From Chloroflexota bacterium (GTDB taxonomy: Bacteria; Chloroflexota; UBA11872): DNA of 62,645 bases. Shown one piece after another: positions 16,913 to 25,895 of this stretch (position 1 is the first letter of the stretch; each line of letters begins with the position of its first letter). Location of the stretch: assembly GCA_022820025.1 (NCBI GenBank), contig JAJEGF010000026.1, positions 1 to 62,645 of the forward strand, written 5' to 3'. The notes beneath the pieces are model-generated. The model worked only from the letters and a program-made list of their open reading frames with translations, was not told where the DNA came from and made no database searches. Made by a program: the position numbers and the translations under genes.

Positions 16913-17365
16913 TCAACGACGCTGGCGCGCATGTCGAGTGACCGCGCCGACCTGACTTACCAACCAAGGCGGCGCACTCTCGTGGGCCAAAATCTCGTTG
17001 GCGGTCATCCAGTTAATTTTCTCCACCTCGCCCGACGCAGCAATCCGTGGCTCGCCCGTTTCGTAGCTCCCAAGAAAGACAACGTCCACGACGGGTGTCC
17101 CATCTGGCAACGTGAAGGCTTCGCTCCGAACGTATTCGATCTCGGCTGAAATCGTAATACCTGTTTCCTCAAATACCTCACGCCGGACTGTTGACTCGAG
17201 AATGCTCTCAGGCCCGTCCTCCGCTTCCACTTTGCCGCCCGGAAATGCAAGTACCCCCGAGGCGTGCTCAACGGCGGCGCCCCTGGTAATGATCAGAAAC
17301 CTGTCGTCTCGAAGAACAGCACACTGTGTGTTCACTATGAATCTCATGGGATCGCCTGCCGTCAT
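16913..17365 (-). CDS. NUDIX hydrolase
   Basis: A 150-residue NUDIX hydrolase that cleaves nucleoside diphosphates linked to another group. The Nudix box is GGKVEAEDGPESILESTV followed by RREVFEETGI, slightly longer than the GX5EX7REUXEEXGU consensus between its first Gly and the REVFEE helix. A second in-frame ATG six residues downstream (17347, MRFIVNTQ) is an equally likely start. The substrate cannot be told from sequence. It stands alone between the ADP-ribosylglycohydrolase and an MFS gene. Confidence 0.88.
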   Translation of the reverse strand: MTAGDPMRFIVNTQCAVLRDDRFLIITRGAAVEHASGVLAFPGGKVEAEDGPESILESTVRREVFEETGITISAEIEYVRSEAFTLPDGTPVVDVVFLGSYETGEPRIAASGEVEKINWMTANEILAHESAPPWLVSQVGAVTRHARQRR

Positions 17366-17444
17366 CAGGTGACTAAGGAATCGGGTCTTTGCAGGTCCTG
17401 ACGCTCGATCTGGTCAGACCCTCCGCGACGCTCTGTGACTCTCA

Positions 17445-18617
17445 TCAGCCCGCTCCTCCAGCCGCGCTCTCCGCCGGTTGCGGCGCTAACTGTCCGCCGC
17501 CAGTCCTGCCGGGAATCCAGCGTAGCGCCACCAGTACGGCGACCTGGGCCACGGCCATCAGCATGAATGCCACGTTGAGTCCGGCGGCATCCCCCACGAA
17601 GCCTGTCACCGGGTTCCCGATCGCCGCCGCGCCAAACGAAACGCCCAGAATCACGCCGGTGCCCACGCCCATGTGCGCCGGAACCAGCCGTTGCATCAGG
17701 AGCACGGTCGGGGTAAACCCGGCTCCAATCAGCGCGCCAACCGCGGCGACCGTCACGTATGACGACGCGCCGACCGGCACTAAGGCGAACGACGTTACAC
17801 ACGGGATCAACAGCAGCGACGAATAGCCGATCATTCGCCGCACGCCCAGCCGGTCGGCCAACACGCCCCCACTGAACGCCCCCGCGGCGTGGAATCCCAG
17901 GTACACCGCCAGCATCGATCCCGCAAAGCCCGGGTCAGGTCGGTCCGGGGAGACGAAGAACGGAATGTAGGTATTGAGGCTGGCGTAGGCCCATCCTCGG
18001 ATCAGGGCCACGACCAGGACCGCCACCAGCGCGGAACCAATGCCGCCCAACGAGCCGAAGCCACCGAACCGAGCCGTGGACCTGACGCTGGAGAACCCGC
18101 GCAACCCCAGCGGAATCAAGACGGCGACTACGAGCGCCGGCAGAGCCAGCAGCGGCATCCAGTCCAGTCCGCTGGCCGCCAGAACCGCGCCGGCCGCCAG
18201 CGGCGCAACCGTGAAACCCAGGTGCCCGCCCAGGAAAAACGTCGACACGCCGGCGCCTTTATTGCGGCGCGACGCCTCGTTGGCGATGACTCCGCCCTGG
18301 GGGTGGTATCCGCCGACTACGATTCCGGCGGCGCCCAGCAGCAGCAGCAAGGCACCGTACGACGGCGCCATCGGCACAAATGCCACCAGCACTGCCATCG
18401 TTCCGACCGTTCCAGCGGCCAGCCAGCGCCGCCCAAAGCGGTCGCCGAGGTATCCGAAGATTGGTTGCGACGTGGAGGAAGTGATAGCCCAGACGGCCGA
18501 CGCCACGCCCACGATCCCGAGTGACAACTCAAGGCGTTGTGCCAGAAACGGGTACATCATGTTGGGCAGCATGGCTGTGAAGTCCACGGCAAAGTGCCCG
18601 AGAGCGACCGTGGCCAC
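17445..18617 (-). CDS. MFS transporter
   Basis: A 390-residue major facilitator protein with about twelve hydrophobic helices in the inner membrane. The helix 2-3 loop signature FGYLGDRFGRRWLA and the second-half equivalent GVLADRLGVRRMIGY are clear. The N-terminus ALGHFAVDFTAMLPNMMYP resembles the fosmidomycin-resistance/cyanate-type branch of efflux carriers. The substrate is unknown. The start used is a GTG; the frame could begin a little upstream but no better codon is apparent. Confidence 0.85.
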   Translation of the reverse strand: MATVALGHFAVDFTAMLPNMMYPFLAQRLELSLGIVGVASAVWAITSSTSQPIFGYLGDRFGRRWLAAGTVGTMAVLVAFVPMAPSYGALLLLLGAAGIVVGGYHPQGGVIANEASRRNKGAGVSTFFLGGHLGFTVAPLAAGAVLAASGLDWMPLLALPALVVAVLIPLGLRGFSSVRSTARFGGFGSLGGIGSALVAVLVVALIRGWAYASLNTYIPFFVSPDRPDPGFAGSMLAVYLGFHAAGAFSGGVLADRLGVRRMIGYSSLLLIPCVTSFALVPVGASSYVTVAAVGALIGAGFTPTVLLMQRLVPAHMGVGTGVILGVSFGAAAIGNPVTGFVGDAAGLNVAFMLMAVAQVAVLVALRWIPGRTGGGQLAPQPAESAAGGAG

Positions 18618-18765
18618 CCAGCGCCGGGCCGCGCTGAAAACGGAAATCTGCCGACCTTCCCGGAAGTACGCGACCGCGGGCGCGTCCGGGCGCGATGGTA
18701 CATTCGAGAGCCGTGTGCGCCGTGCCCCCGCGGCGCGCTAACCCAAGAGCCGGAGCCCCTTTCGC

Positions 18766-21420
18766 ATGTCAGCCACCGACCACAAGTGGGTCTACCTGTT
18801 CCGCGAGGGCGCTGAGTCGATGCGCAACCTGCTCGGCGGCAAGGGCGCCGGCTCCGCCGAGATGACCCGCGCCGGCATTCCCGTCCCGCCGGGCTTCACG
18901 ATCACCACCGAGGCGTGTCTCGCCTACTTCGAAACCGGCCGAAAGTTTCCGGCCGGCATGCAGCAGCAAATCGACCGCGCGCTCGCCGAAGTCGAGGTGC
19001 AGACCGGCAAGCGCTTCGGCGACCCCACGAATCCGCTCCTGGTATCGGTGCGTTCCGGCGCGCGCGTGTCCATGCCGGGAATGATGGACACCGTGCTGAA
19101 CCTCGGACTCAATGCCCAAACCCTCGAGGGCCTGACTGAACTCACCGGCGACGCTCGTTTCAGCCGCGACTCCTACCGTCGCTTCGTCCAGGGATTCGGC
19201 GCGATCGTGCTGAACCTCGACAGCCGTGCTTTCGAAGACATCATTCACGAGCACAAGCAGCGCCTCGGGAAGTCCGAAGATCCCGAACTGACCGCAGCTG
19301 AGTGGGACGCGGTTGCCGCCGACTTCAAGAGCCTGATCTTCGAGGAAACCGATCAGCGCTTCCCGGAAGACCCGCACGAGCAACTCGAACGCGCCATCCG
19401 GGCGGTGTTCGACTCCTGGCACGGCCGCCGCGCCGTCGACTACCGGAACTTCCACCGCCTGCCCCACGACTGGGGCACGGCCTGCAATGTGCAGACCATG
19501 GTCTTCGGGAACATGGGCGAGCGTTCGGGCACGGGTGTGGCCTTCACCCGTGACCCCAATGACGGAAACCCGGTGCTCTTTGGTGAGTACCTGCTTAACG
19601 CCCAGGGCGAAGACGTGGTGGCGGGCATTCGCACGCCGGAGCAAATCAGCACATTGCGCGAGACGCTGCCCGAGGTTTACGGCGAGTTCCAGGCATACGC
19701 CCACGCCCTCGAAGCTCACTACGCCGAGATGCAGGACCTCGAGTTCACGATCGAGGACGGCCGCCTTTACATGCTGCAAACGCGCGCCGGCAAGCGCAGT
19801 CCGGCGGCCGCCGTTCGCATTGCAGTCGATATGGTCCACGAGGGCAAGATCGACCGGGAGACCGCTGTTCGCCGCGTCGAAGCCGAGCAGGTCAGCGCCC
19901 TGCTGCATCCGCGCATTGACGCCTCAACGCCCGTGGACCCCATCGCCCGCGGCCTCAACGCATCCCCGGGCGCCGCGACCGGCGAAGTGGCCTTCACCGC
20001 CGACGATGCCGCCGCGCTGGCCGAAGAAGGCCACCCGGTCATCCTGGTGCGGCCGGAGACCTCGCCCGACGATTTCCACGGCATGGCCGCCTCACAGGCC
20101 ATCCTCACGTCACGGGGAGGCGCCACCAGTCACGCGGCCATCGTGGCCAGGCAGCTTGGATTGCCCGCCGTGGTGGGCTGCGAGGTCCTGGACATTGACA
20201 TCGATGCCGGCGAATTCCGGGTCGGCAGCGAGGTGGTTTCGGCCGGCGACACCCTCACCATCGACGGCACCCTCGGCAACGTGATCCGCGGGCAAGTGCC
20301 TTTGATTCCCGGCGAAATGACGCAGGAACTTCACGAACTGCTTAGTTGGGCCGACGAAATCCGCCGGCTCCAGGTCTGGGGCAACGCCGACACGCCCGAA
20401 GAGGCCGAACTGGCGCGCTCCTATGGCGCGCAGGGCATAGGCCTTTGCCGTACCGAGCACATGTTCCGGGAGGGCGACCGGCTGCCCATCGTGCAGGACA
20501 TGATTCTGGCGGAGTCCGAAGCCGAGCGCCGCCGTGCACTCGAAAAACTCCTGCCTATCCAGCGAGAGGACTTCGTTGGAATCTTGCGGGCGATGCACGG
20601 TCTTCCGGTCATCATTCGCCTGCTTGACCCTCCGCTGCACGAATTCCTGAGCGGTGTTGAAGACGAGCTGGCCGGCCTGGAGCAAAACGACGCATCGGAA
20701 GCCGATCTTGCGCTGGCCCGTCGCAAGGTGGCGCGGGCCGCCGAGTTGCACGAATTCAACCCCATGCTCGGCTTGCGCGGCTGCCGTCTGGGGCTCATGT
20801 ATCCAGAGGTCTACGAGATGCAGGTCCAGGCCATAGTTGAGGCTGCGATGCATCTGAAATCTGAGGCCGTGCACGTATTACCGGAGATCATGATTCCGCT
20901 CATTGGACACATTTCCGAACTCACCACCATTGAGTCCCGGCTGCGGGCTACCGCCGAGCACGTCCAACAGCGCGCCGGCGATCGAATCGCGTACAAGTTC
21001 GGAACCATGCTGGAAGTGCCGCGCGCCTGCCTGACCGCGACCGAGATCGCAGGCGTGGCCGAGTTTTTCAGCTTCGGCACTAACGACCTCACCCAGACCA
21101 CCTTCGGTATCAGCCGTGATGACGCCGAGGGACGCTTCCTGCTCAAGTACGTGGAAGACGGCATCCTCGTTGACAACCCCTTCGGCGTGCTCGACCGCGA
21201 CGGCGTCGGCGCGCTCATGCGCACCGCGACCGAGCAGGGACGCGCCGCGCGGCCCGACATTGAAGTCGGGATTTGTGGCGAGCACGGAGGGGATCCGGCT
21301 TCCATCGACTTCTGCGAGTCGCTCGGCCTGGACTATGTCAGCGCGTCACCCTATCGCGTGCCGGTTGCCCGAATCGCCGCCGCCCATGCGCGCCTGGAGC
21401 AGGGCTTCCGCGACCGGTAG
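18766..21420 (+). CDS. ppdK: Pyruvate, phosphate dikinase
   Basis: An 884-residue pyruvate phosphate dikinase that interconverts pyruvate + ATP + Pi and PEP + AMP + PPi. The N-terminal ATP-grasp domain begins LGGKGAGSAEMTRAGIPVPPGF; the phosphohistidine domain has H456 in SRGGATSHAAIVARQLGLPA; the C-terminal TIM barrel ends with FFSFGTNDLTQTT and the cysteine loop EVGICGEHGGDP. Length and order match the family. The ATG at 18766 gives the standard start. TACATT (18699-18704) could be its -10. It lets the cell run glycolysis or gluconeogenesis reversibly with pyrophosphate. Confidence 0.96.
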   Translation: MSATDHKWVYLFREGAESMRNLLGGKGAGSAEMTRAGIPVPPGFTITTEACLAYFETGRKFPAGMQQQIDRALAEVEVQTGKRFGDPTNPLLVSVRSGARVSMPGMMDTVLNLGLNAQTLEGLTELTGDARFSRDSYRRFVQGFGAIVLNLDSRAFEDIIHEHKQRLGKSEDPELTAAEWDAVAADFKSLIFEETDQRFPEDPHEQLERAIRAVFDSWHGRRAVDYRNFHRLPHDWGTACNVQTMVFGNMGERSGTGVAFTRDPNDGNPVLFGEYLLNAQGEDVVAGIRTPEQISTLRETLPEVYGEFQAYAHALEAHYAEMQDLEFTIEDGRLYMLQTRAGKRSPAAAVRIAVDMVHEGKIDRETAVRRVEAEQVSALLHPRIDASTPVDPIARGLNASPGAATGEVAFTADDAAALAEEGHPVILVRPETSPDDFHGMAASQAILTSRGGATSHAAIVARQLGLPAVVGCEVLDIDIDAGEFRVGSEVVSAGDTLTIDGTLGNVIRGQVPLIPGEMTQELHELLSWADEIRRLQVWGNADTPEEAELARSYGAQGIGLCRTEHMFREGDRLPIVQDMILAESEAERRRALEKLLPIQREDFVGILRAMHGLPVIIRLLDPPLHEFLSGVEDELAGLEQNDASEADLALARRKVARAAELHEFNPMLGLRGCRLGLMYPEVYEMQVQAIVEAAMHLKSEAVHVLPEIMIPLIGHISELTTIESRLRATAEHVQQRAGDRIAYKFGTMLEVPRACLTATEIAGVAEFFSFGTNDLTQTTFGISRDDAEGRFLLKYVEDGILVDNPFGVLDRDGVGALMRTATEQGRAARPDIEVGICGEHGGDPASIDFCESLGLDYVSASPYRVPVARIAAAHARLEQGFRDR

Positions 21421-21450
21421 CTCGATCAGAGGATTCCACCGAGCCGCCAA

Positions 21451-22272
21451 ATGGCCGAATTCGTCGTACGGCGGCACCCGGATGTGAAAGCGTTTCTGGC
21501 GCGAGCGCAGGAAATCCTCGTGCGGCGAGAGGCCGAGAACGTGCTCATGCTCGGGGTGGCATCTAGCGCGACCGAGGCCGAGCACCTGCTAACCGTGGAG
21601 TGTGGTGCGAACTGCGTCATGGCGGCGCTGCAGTCGGGAGCCAACCTGATCCATTCTCGCGGGCAAACGGGCGCCGTTGAAGCGCTGGTTAAGCAACTGA
21701 GCGCGGATGATTCCTCACTTCCCGGGGTAATCGGTCCGGCCAGAACAACCGAGTGTTTCCTGCAGAACTGGCACGCGCGGACCGGTCACGAGACGCGTCT
21801 CCAAATGCACACGCGCGTCCACGAATTGACCGAGATCATCCCACCGAGGCGACCGCCTGCCGTTTTCAGACAGGCCGGCATATCCGACGTGGAAGCCCTG
21901 GCCACGTGGGCCGATGCGCTGAATGTGGAGCTTCGATCTGAGGATCCGGCGCCCGGCGAACAAAGCGTCAGGAAGCGCATCGGCCTGGAGCGTATGTACG
22001 TCTGGGACAACGGAGGACCTGTGTCGATGGCTGCTTGCGACGGGCCCACGCCACGCGGCATCAGGATCAACTTTGTCTACACGCCGCCTGAACATCGGGC
22101 GCGCGGGTACGCTGCGGCCTGCGTCGCCGACCTGAGTCAACTGTTGCTCGACGAAGGTCGACGGTTCTGCGCGCTGTTCACAGACCTGGCCAATCCTGTG
22201 TCCAACCGGCTCTACGCGCGGTTGGGTTACCGGCCGATCTGTGACTTCGACGAGTACATCTTTGTGCCCTAG
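21451..22272 (+). CDS. GNAT family N-acetyltransferase
   Basis: A 273-residue protein whose C-terminal half is a GNAT acetyltransferase fold: FVYTPPEHRARGYAAACVADLSQ contains the acetyl-CoA pyrophosphate-binding RxxGxA signature, followed by LFTDLANPVSNRLYARLGYRPI. The N-terminal half (1-140) is less conserved, as in GNAT proteins with an N-terminal regulatory half-domain. The substrate is unknown. It begins 30 nt after the dikinase gene and may be co-transcribed with it. Confidence 0.85.
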   Translation: MAEFVVRRHPDVKAFLARAQEILVRREAENVLMLGVASSATEAEHLLTVECGANCVMAALQSGANLIHSRGQTGAVEALVKQLSADDSSLPGVIGPARTTECFLQNWHARTGHETRLQMHTRVHELTEIIPPRRPPAVFRQAGISDVEALATWADALNVELRSEDPAPGEQSVRKRIGLERMYVWDNGGPVSMAACDGPTPRGIRINFVYTPPEHRARGYAAACVADLSQLLLDEGRRFCALFTDLANPVSNRLYARLGYRPICDFDEYIFVP

Positions 22273-22373
22273 TACCCGCTGCTTGGTCAATCTCGCACGC
22301 TCGAATCGCGAGTCTCGCGGCGCCTAACCTGTAGCGCCAGGCGCGCGGAAGGGTGCCTTAAGCTTGGCGCGAG

Positions 22374-24230
22374 ATGGCGACGCCGGTAGAGGAAGTCAAG
22401 GCCCGGCTGGACGCGGTCGAGTACATCGGCCGTGACGTTCGGTTGCAGCGCGCCGGCCGTAACTGGAAGGGACTGTGCCCCTTCCATAGCGAAAAAACGC
22501 CGTCCTTCTTCGTCTTTCCGGACCGCGGCAGTTTCAAGTGCTTTGGCTGCGGCGAAGGCGGCGACCTGCTGACCTTCGTAATGCGTCGTAACCGCATCGA
22601 GTTTCCTGACGCCCTGGACGAACTCGCGCGCGAAGCCGGCATCGAGATTCAGCGCGGACCCGCCGATCCCGAACGGAGGGGCCGGCAAGACGCGATGCTC
22701 GGCCTGTTGGGCGAAGCCCAGAAGTTCCTGCACCGGCAACTCCGGGAATCGCCTGCTGCGGAAGAGGCCCGCGTCTATGTGAAAACTCGCGGGCTGGCGG
22801 ACGCGACCGTGGCGAAGTTTGGGCTGGGGTATGCGCGGAGTAGCGGCTCGCCGCTGCTAGTCCACCTGCGCACTCTCGGATTCGAAGTTGGCGCGATCGA
22901 GGCCGCTGGCCTGGCCCGCTCGGACGAGCGCGGAGTCCGCGACTACCTGTTCGACCGACTGATCTTCCCCATCTGGAACCGCTCCGGCGCCGTCGTGGGC
23001 TTCGGTGGCCGCACGCTTCGAGACATTGAGCCGAAGTACCTGAACACGCGCGATTCCGAGGTCTTCACCAAGGGCCACCTTCTCTACGGCTATCACCTGG
23101 CCCGCGACGCCATCCGCGAGGAGCGCACGGCGGTCATCGTCGAGGGCTATATGGACGTGATTGCCGCGCACGAAGCCGGCTTCACCAACACCGTGGCCTC
23201 CATGGGCACTTCTCTTACACAACAGCAAGCGCGCATGCTCACCACCTCCGGCGCGTCGCGCGTGGTCATTGCTTTGGACGCCGACGCCGCCGGCGCCGCG
23301 GCAGCCCGGCGCGGGCTGGACGTCGTGCGCGAGGCCGGCGACTACGAGTCGGGAACCACGGTGGACGTCCGGGGCCTGGTCCGACACGAGGACCGGCTGA
23401 CGACGGACATCGGGATTGCCGAGCTGCCCGTTGGCGACGACCCGGACTCGCTGGTTCGCTCCAAGCCGCAGCGATGGCGCGACCTCATCTCCAATCCCAC
23501 CCCGCTGGCCGACTTTGCCTTTCGCTGGGCCGGTAGCCAGCACGATCTCACCGGCCTGAGCGGACGCCGCGCGGCCATGCGTGAGCTGCTGCCGATCGTG
23601 GCCGAGATCAGCGACGCCGTGGTACGCGCCCACTATTTCGGTCGACTGGCCGAGTTGAGTGGCGTGCCGGCCGATGAACTGCGGCGCATGGCATCTCGGG
23701 ACGGCCGGCGCGGCGCGCCTCGGGCGGCGACTCGCGACTCGCGCCCGCCCTCGTCCGAGACTCCTACGATGATGGACCGCCTCGAGGAAGGACTACTGCG
23801 GTGTGTCGTGAGGTCGGGGACCTCTGACGTGGGTCTAATCAGTCGCCTGGATCCGGCCCTGCTCACCGATCCGGCGGCCCGGCACATCATGGCTCGCATC
23901 GTGGCCGAGGCTCGAGAGAAGGGCGCTCTCGACTGGGACCGAATCGCCGCGACGCTCGATCCCATGTCACAGCAGCGGCTGGCCGCTGTTCTGGAACAAG
24001 CGACGGAGACGCCGGGGTCTGAGGCATCGCTGAGCGTGGAACTTCAGTTCGCGACGCTCCGCCTGCGGGAGCGGCAGCTGAATGCCGAACTTGAGGAAAC
24101 CAAGCTGGCGGCCGATGGCGATGCCGCCGAAGCGATCACCGCGCGTCGCCAGGAACTGATCAGCGAAATGGACAGCGTTCACCGCGCCAAGCTGGAGTTT
24201 ATCGGCGCACGCAGCTTTGCTGCCGGATAG
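22374..24230 (+). CDS. dnaG: DNA primase DnaG
   Basis: A 618-residue replicative primase making RNA primers for Okazaki fragments. The CHC2 zinc finger is C35, H38, C56, C59 (CPFH, then CFGC). The catalytic Toprim core has E257 in VIVEGYMDV and the ALDADAAG motif with D302/D304. A segment of about 17 extra residues follows Toprim (near 320-345, DYESGTTVDVRGLVRHEDR) compared with the usual primase. The C-terminal helicase-binding region is present but short. The ATG at 22374 matches the family N-terminus. A single-gene unit; no rpsU or rpoD neighbour is seen. Confidence 0.96.
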   Translation: MATPVEEVKARLDAVEYIGRDVRLQRAGRNWKGLCPFHSEKTPSFFVFPDRGSFKCFGCGEGGDLLTFVMRRNRIEFPDALDELAREAGIEIQRGPADPERRGRQDAMLGLLGEAQKFLHRQLRESPAAEEARVYVKTRGLADATVAKFGLGYARSSGSPLLVHLRTLGFEVGAIEAAGLARSDERGVRDYLFDRLIFPIWNRSGAVVGFGGRTLRDIEPKYLNTRDSEVFTKGHLLYGYHLARDAIREERTAVIVEGYMDVIAAHEAGFTNTVASMGTSLTQQQARMLTTSGASRVVIALDADAAGAAAARRGLDVVREAGDYESGTTVDVRGLVRHEDRLTTDIGIAELPVGDDPDSLVRSKPQRWRDLISNPTPLADFAFRWAGSQHDLTGLSGRRAAMRELLPIVAEISDAVVRAHYFGRLAELSGVPADELRRMASRDGRRGAPRAATRDSRPPSSETPTMMDRLEEGLLRCVVRSGTSDVGLISRLDPALLTDPAARHIMARIVAEAREKGALDWDRIAATLDPMSQQRLAAVLEQATETPGSEASLSVELQFATLRLRERQLNAELEETKLAADGDAAEAITARRQELISEMDSVHRAKLEFIGARSFAAG

Positions 24231-24275
24231 CACGATCCAAATCGCCGAGGGTCCGGATGACGTGCTGGGTGGGTG

Positions 24276-24608
24276 TTACGCCCCGTTCAGCGCCTGATCC
24301 AGGGCGGCGGCCAGGTCCGACTTCGGGCGGAACCCAACGATGCGTCCGACTTCGGTTCCGTCCTTGAACACGAGCAACGTCGGAATACCGCGGATGCCAA
24401 ACTGGCCGGGCGTCATGGGATTGGCGTCCACGTCGACCTTGGCAAAGCCAACCCGGCCGTCGTACTCCTCGGCCAATTCGTCCACAATTGGGGCGATCAT
24501 CTTGCAGGGACCGCACCACTCGGCCCAGAAATCCACCAGGACCGGGGTGGAGGCTTCGAGAACTTTGGACTGGAAATCGCTGTCGCCTACGGCTTCGGGC
24601 GCTGCCAT
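24276..24608 (-). CDS. trxA: Thioredoxin
   Basis: A 110-residue thioredoxin, the general cytosolic disulphide reductase. The redox site is WAEWCGPCK, with the cis-proline in [14 protein letters not shown]. The ATG at 24608 is preferred over an upstream ATG because AAGGAG sits about 7 nt before it and the mature family N-terminus begins there. It is convergent with dnaG and divergent from mobA, which begins 69 nt away. Confidence 0.94.
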   Translation of the reverse strand: MAAPEAVGDSDFQSKVLEASTPVLVDFWAEWCGPCKMIAPIVDELAEEYDGRVGFAKVDVDANPMTPGQFGIRGIPTLLVFKDGTEVGRIVGFRPKSDLAAALDQALNGA

Positions 24609-24677
24609 TGGAGCTCCTTGGAGAACTACCGGACGTTCTGATTCGAGCGTAGGCAGGCCGGTGCGTGAAGTCAACGG

Positions 24678-25316
24678 ATGTCCATCGCGGTGACTTCCCC
24701 TCGGTTCTCGGTCGTCATCCTGGCTGGAGGGCAGAGCCGACGCATGGGCCGCGACAAGCGTGCGCTGCCGTGGGCACCGGCGGCTGATGGCTCACCGCAG
24801 ACGTTGCTTGGCCACGTGGTGGCCACCGTCTCGCGGCTGACGGACGACGTGGTGCTGGTGGCAAACGACGATCCGGGCGTGGCAGGCGCGCGCGTCGTGG
24901 GCGACCTGTACCCGCGCTCCGGGAGCCTGGGCGGAATCTACAGCGGCTTGGCTGCCGCGGCTTACGACCTCGCGTTCATTGCAGCGGCCGATATGCCCTT
25001 TCTCAACCTGAATCTGATTCGCCACCTGGTGCGGCGCGCCACTCGTGTGGATGCCGTGGTGCCCGTGACCGACAGCCGGCCGGAGCCGCTGCATTCGGTG
25101 TACCGAAAGACGGTGTTGGCCCCGGCCCGCCGACAGATCGAGCGCCGCGAACTCAAGATCGCGCTTCTAATCCGCGCGGTGTCGGCTACCAAAGTTCCGG
25201 AGGCGGACGTCCGCAGGCTCGATCCGGACCTCCAGTCGTTCTGGAACCTCAATACGCCGGAGGAATACCAACGCGCGTTAGACCTGGCCGGAGGTCAGAG
25301 AACCGAAGTCGCCTAA
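24678..25316 (+). CDS. mobA: Molybdenum cofactor guanylyltransferase
   Basis: A 212-residue MobA-type nucleotidyltransferase that attaches GMP to molybdopterin. The GTP-binding signature [21 protein letters not shown] is at the N-terminus, with [25 protein letters not shown] as the metal-binding and catalytic block. The 3' end (WNLNTPEEY) is typical. It implies that the organism makes bis-MGD molybdoenzymes, although no other moco gene is in the window. Confidence 0.92.
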   Translation: MSIAVTSPRFSVVILAGGQSRRMGRDKRALPWAPAADGSPQTLLGHVVATVSRLTDDVVLVANDDPGVAGARVVGDLYPRSGSLGGIYSGLAAAAYDLAFIAAADMPFLNLNLIRHLVRRATRVDAVVPVTDSRPEPLHSVYRKTVLAPARRQIERRELKIALLIRAVSATKVPEADVRRLDPDLQSFWNLNTPEEYQRALDLAGGQRTEVA

Positions 25317-25361
25317 ACTGGTGGTACTGGATCCTCGAACCGAACGCTCATCGACGTTGAC

Positions 25362-25895
25362 CTGACCACGTTTCGCCTGCGTATCCACGACGCGGCTGCG
25401 CGACCGCTGCGCGTCAATCGCGATGAGTCCGGCTCTCTCGTGGAGATTCTGCGGACGGACTGGACCGATGTCTATGAGGACGAGCGCCGTCCCTTCGCGC
25501 AGACCTATTTCTCCACCACACCTGCCTGGATGGCTCGCGACGAGGACGAATGGCATGTCCATGAGCACCAGGAAGACCGCTTCGTGGTGGCCGCCGGTGA
25601 CATCATCCTGGCCCTCTGGGACGGTAGGGACGGCTCACCAACCGCAGGCACACTGGACTTGCTGCCGATGGGCCAGTCCCAGCGGGACGACGCGCAATAC
25701 ACGGTGTTGATTCCCAGACTGGTACACCACGGCTTCATGGTTGCCGGCGACCATCCGGCGACCTTGCTGAACTCGCCGACCCGGCTTTATAACCCCAGCG
25801 ACGAAGGCCGTGACCAGTTTGCTGAAGTCGGCGCGTCCTTCGACTGCGGCCGATCGTTCAGCTGGGCAGCCGTTCGCGAGATTCTGCGCGGCTAG
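25362..25895 (+). CDS. RmlC-like cupin/epimerase-type protein, uncertain start
   Basis: A cupin-fold protein resembling dTDP-4-dehydrorhamnose 3,5-epimerases: DESGSLVEILRTDW, AQTYFSTTP, then the cupin residues WHVHEHQEDRFVV, and LIPRLVHHGFM. The conserved DESGSL block lies just before the first GTG (25440), so a start there would cut the domain. Upstream in frame, back to the mobA stop, there is no ATG, GTG or TTG; CTG at 25362 is the most plausible start (177 residues). The enzyme activity is uncertain because full epimerase catalytic residues cannot be verified. It overlaps the glutamate dehydrogenase stop at its 3' end, convergently. Confidence 0.7.
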   Translation: MTTFRLRIHDAAARPLRVNRDESGSLVEILRTDWTDVYEDERRPFAQTYFSTTPAWMARDEDEWHVHEHQEDRFVVAAGDIILALWDGRDGSPTAGTLDLLPMGQSQRDDAQYTVLIPRLVHHGFMVAGDHPATLLNSPTRLYNPSDEGRDQFAEVGASFDCGRSFSWAAVREILRG

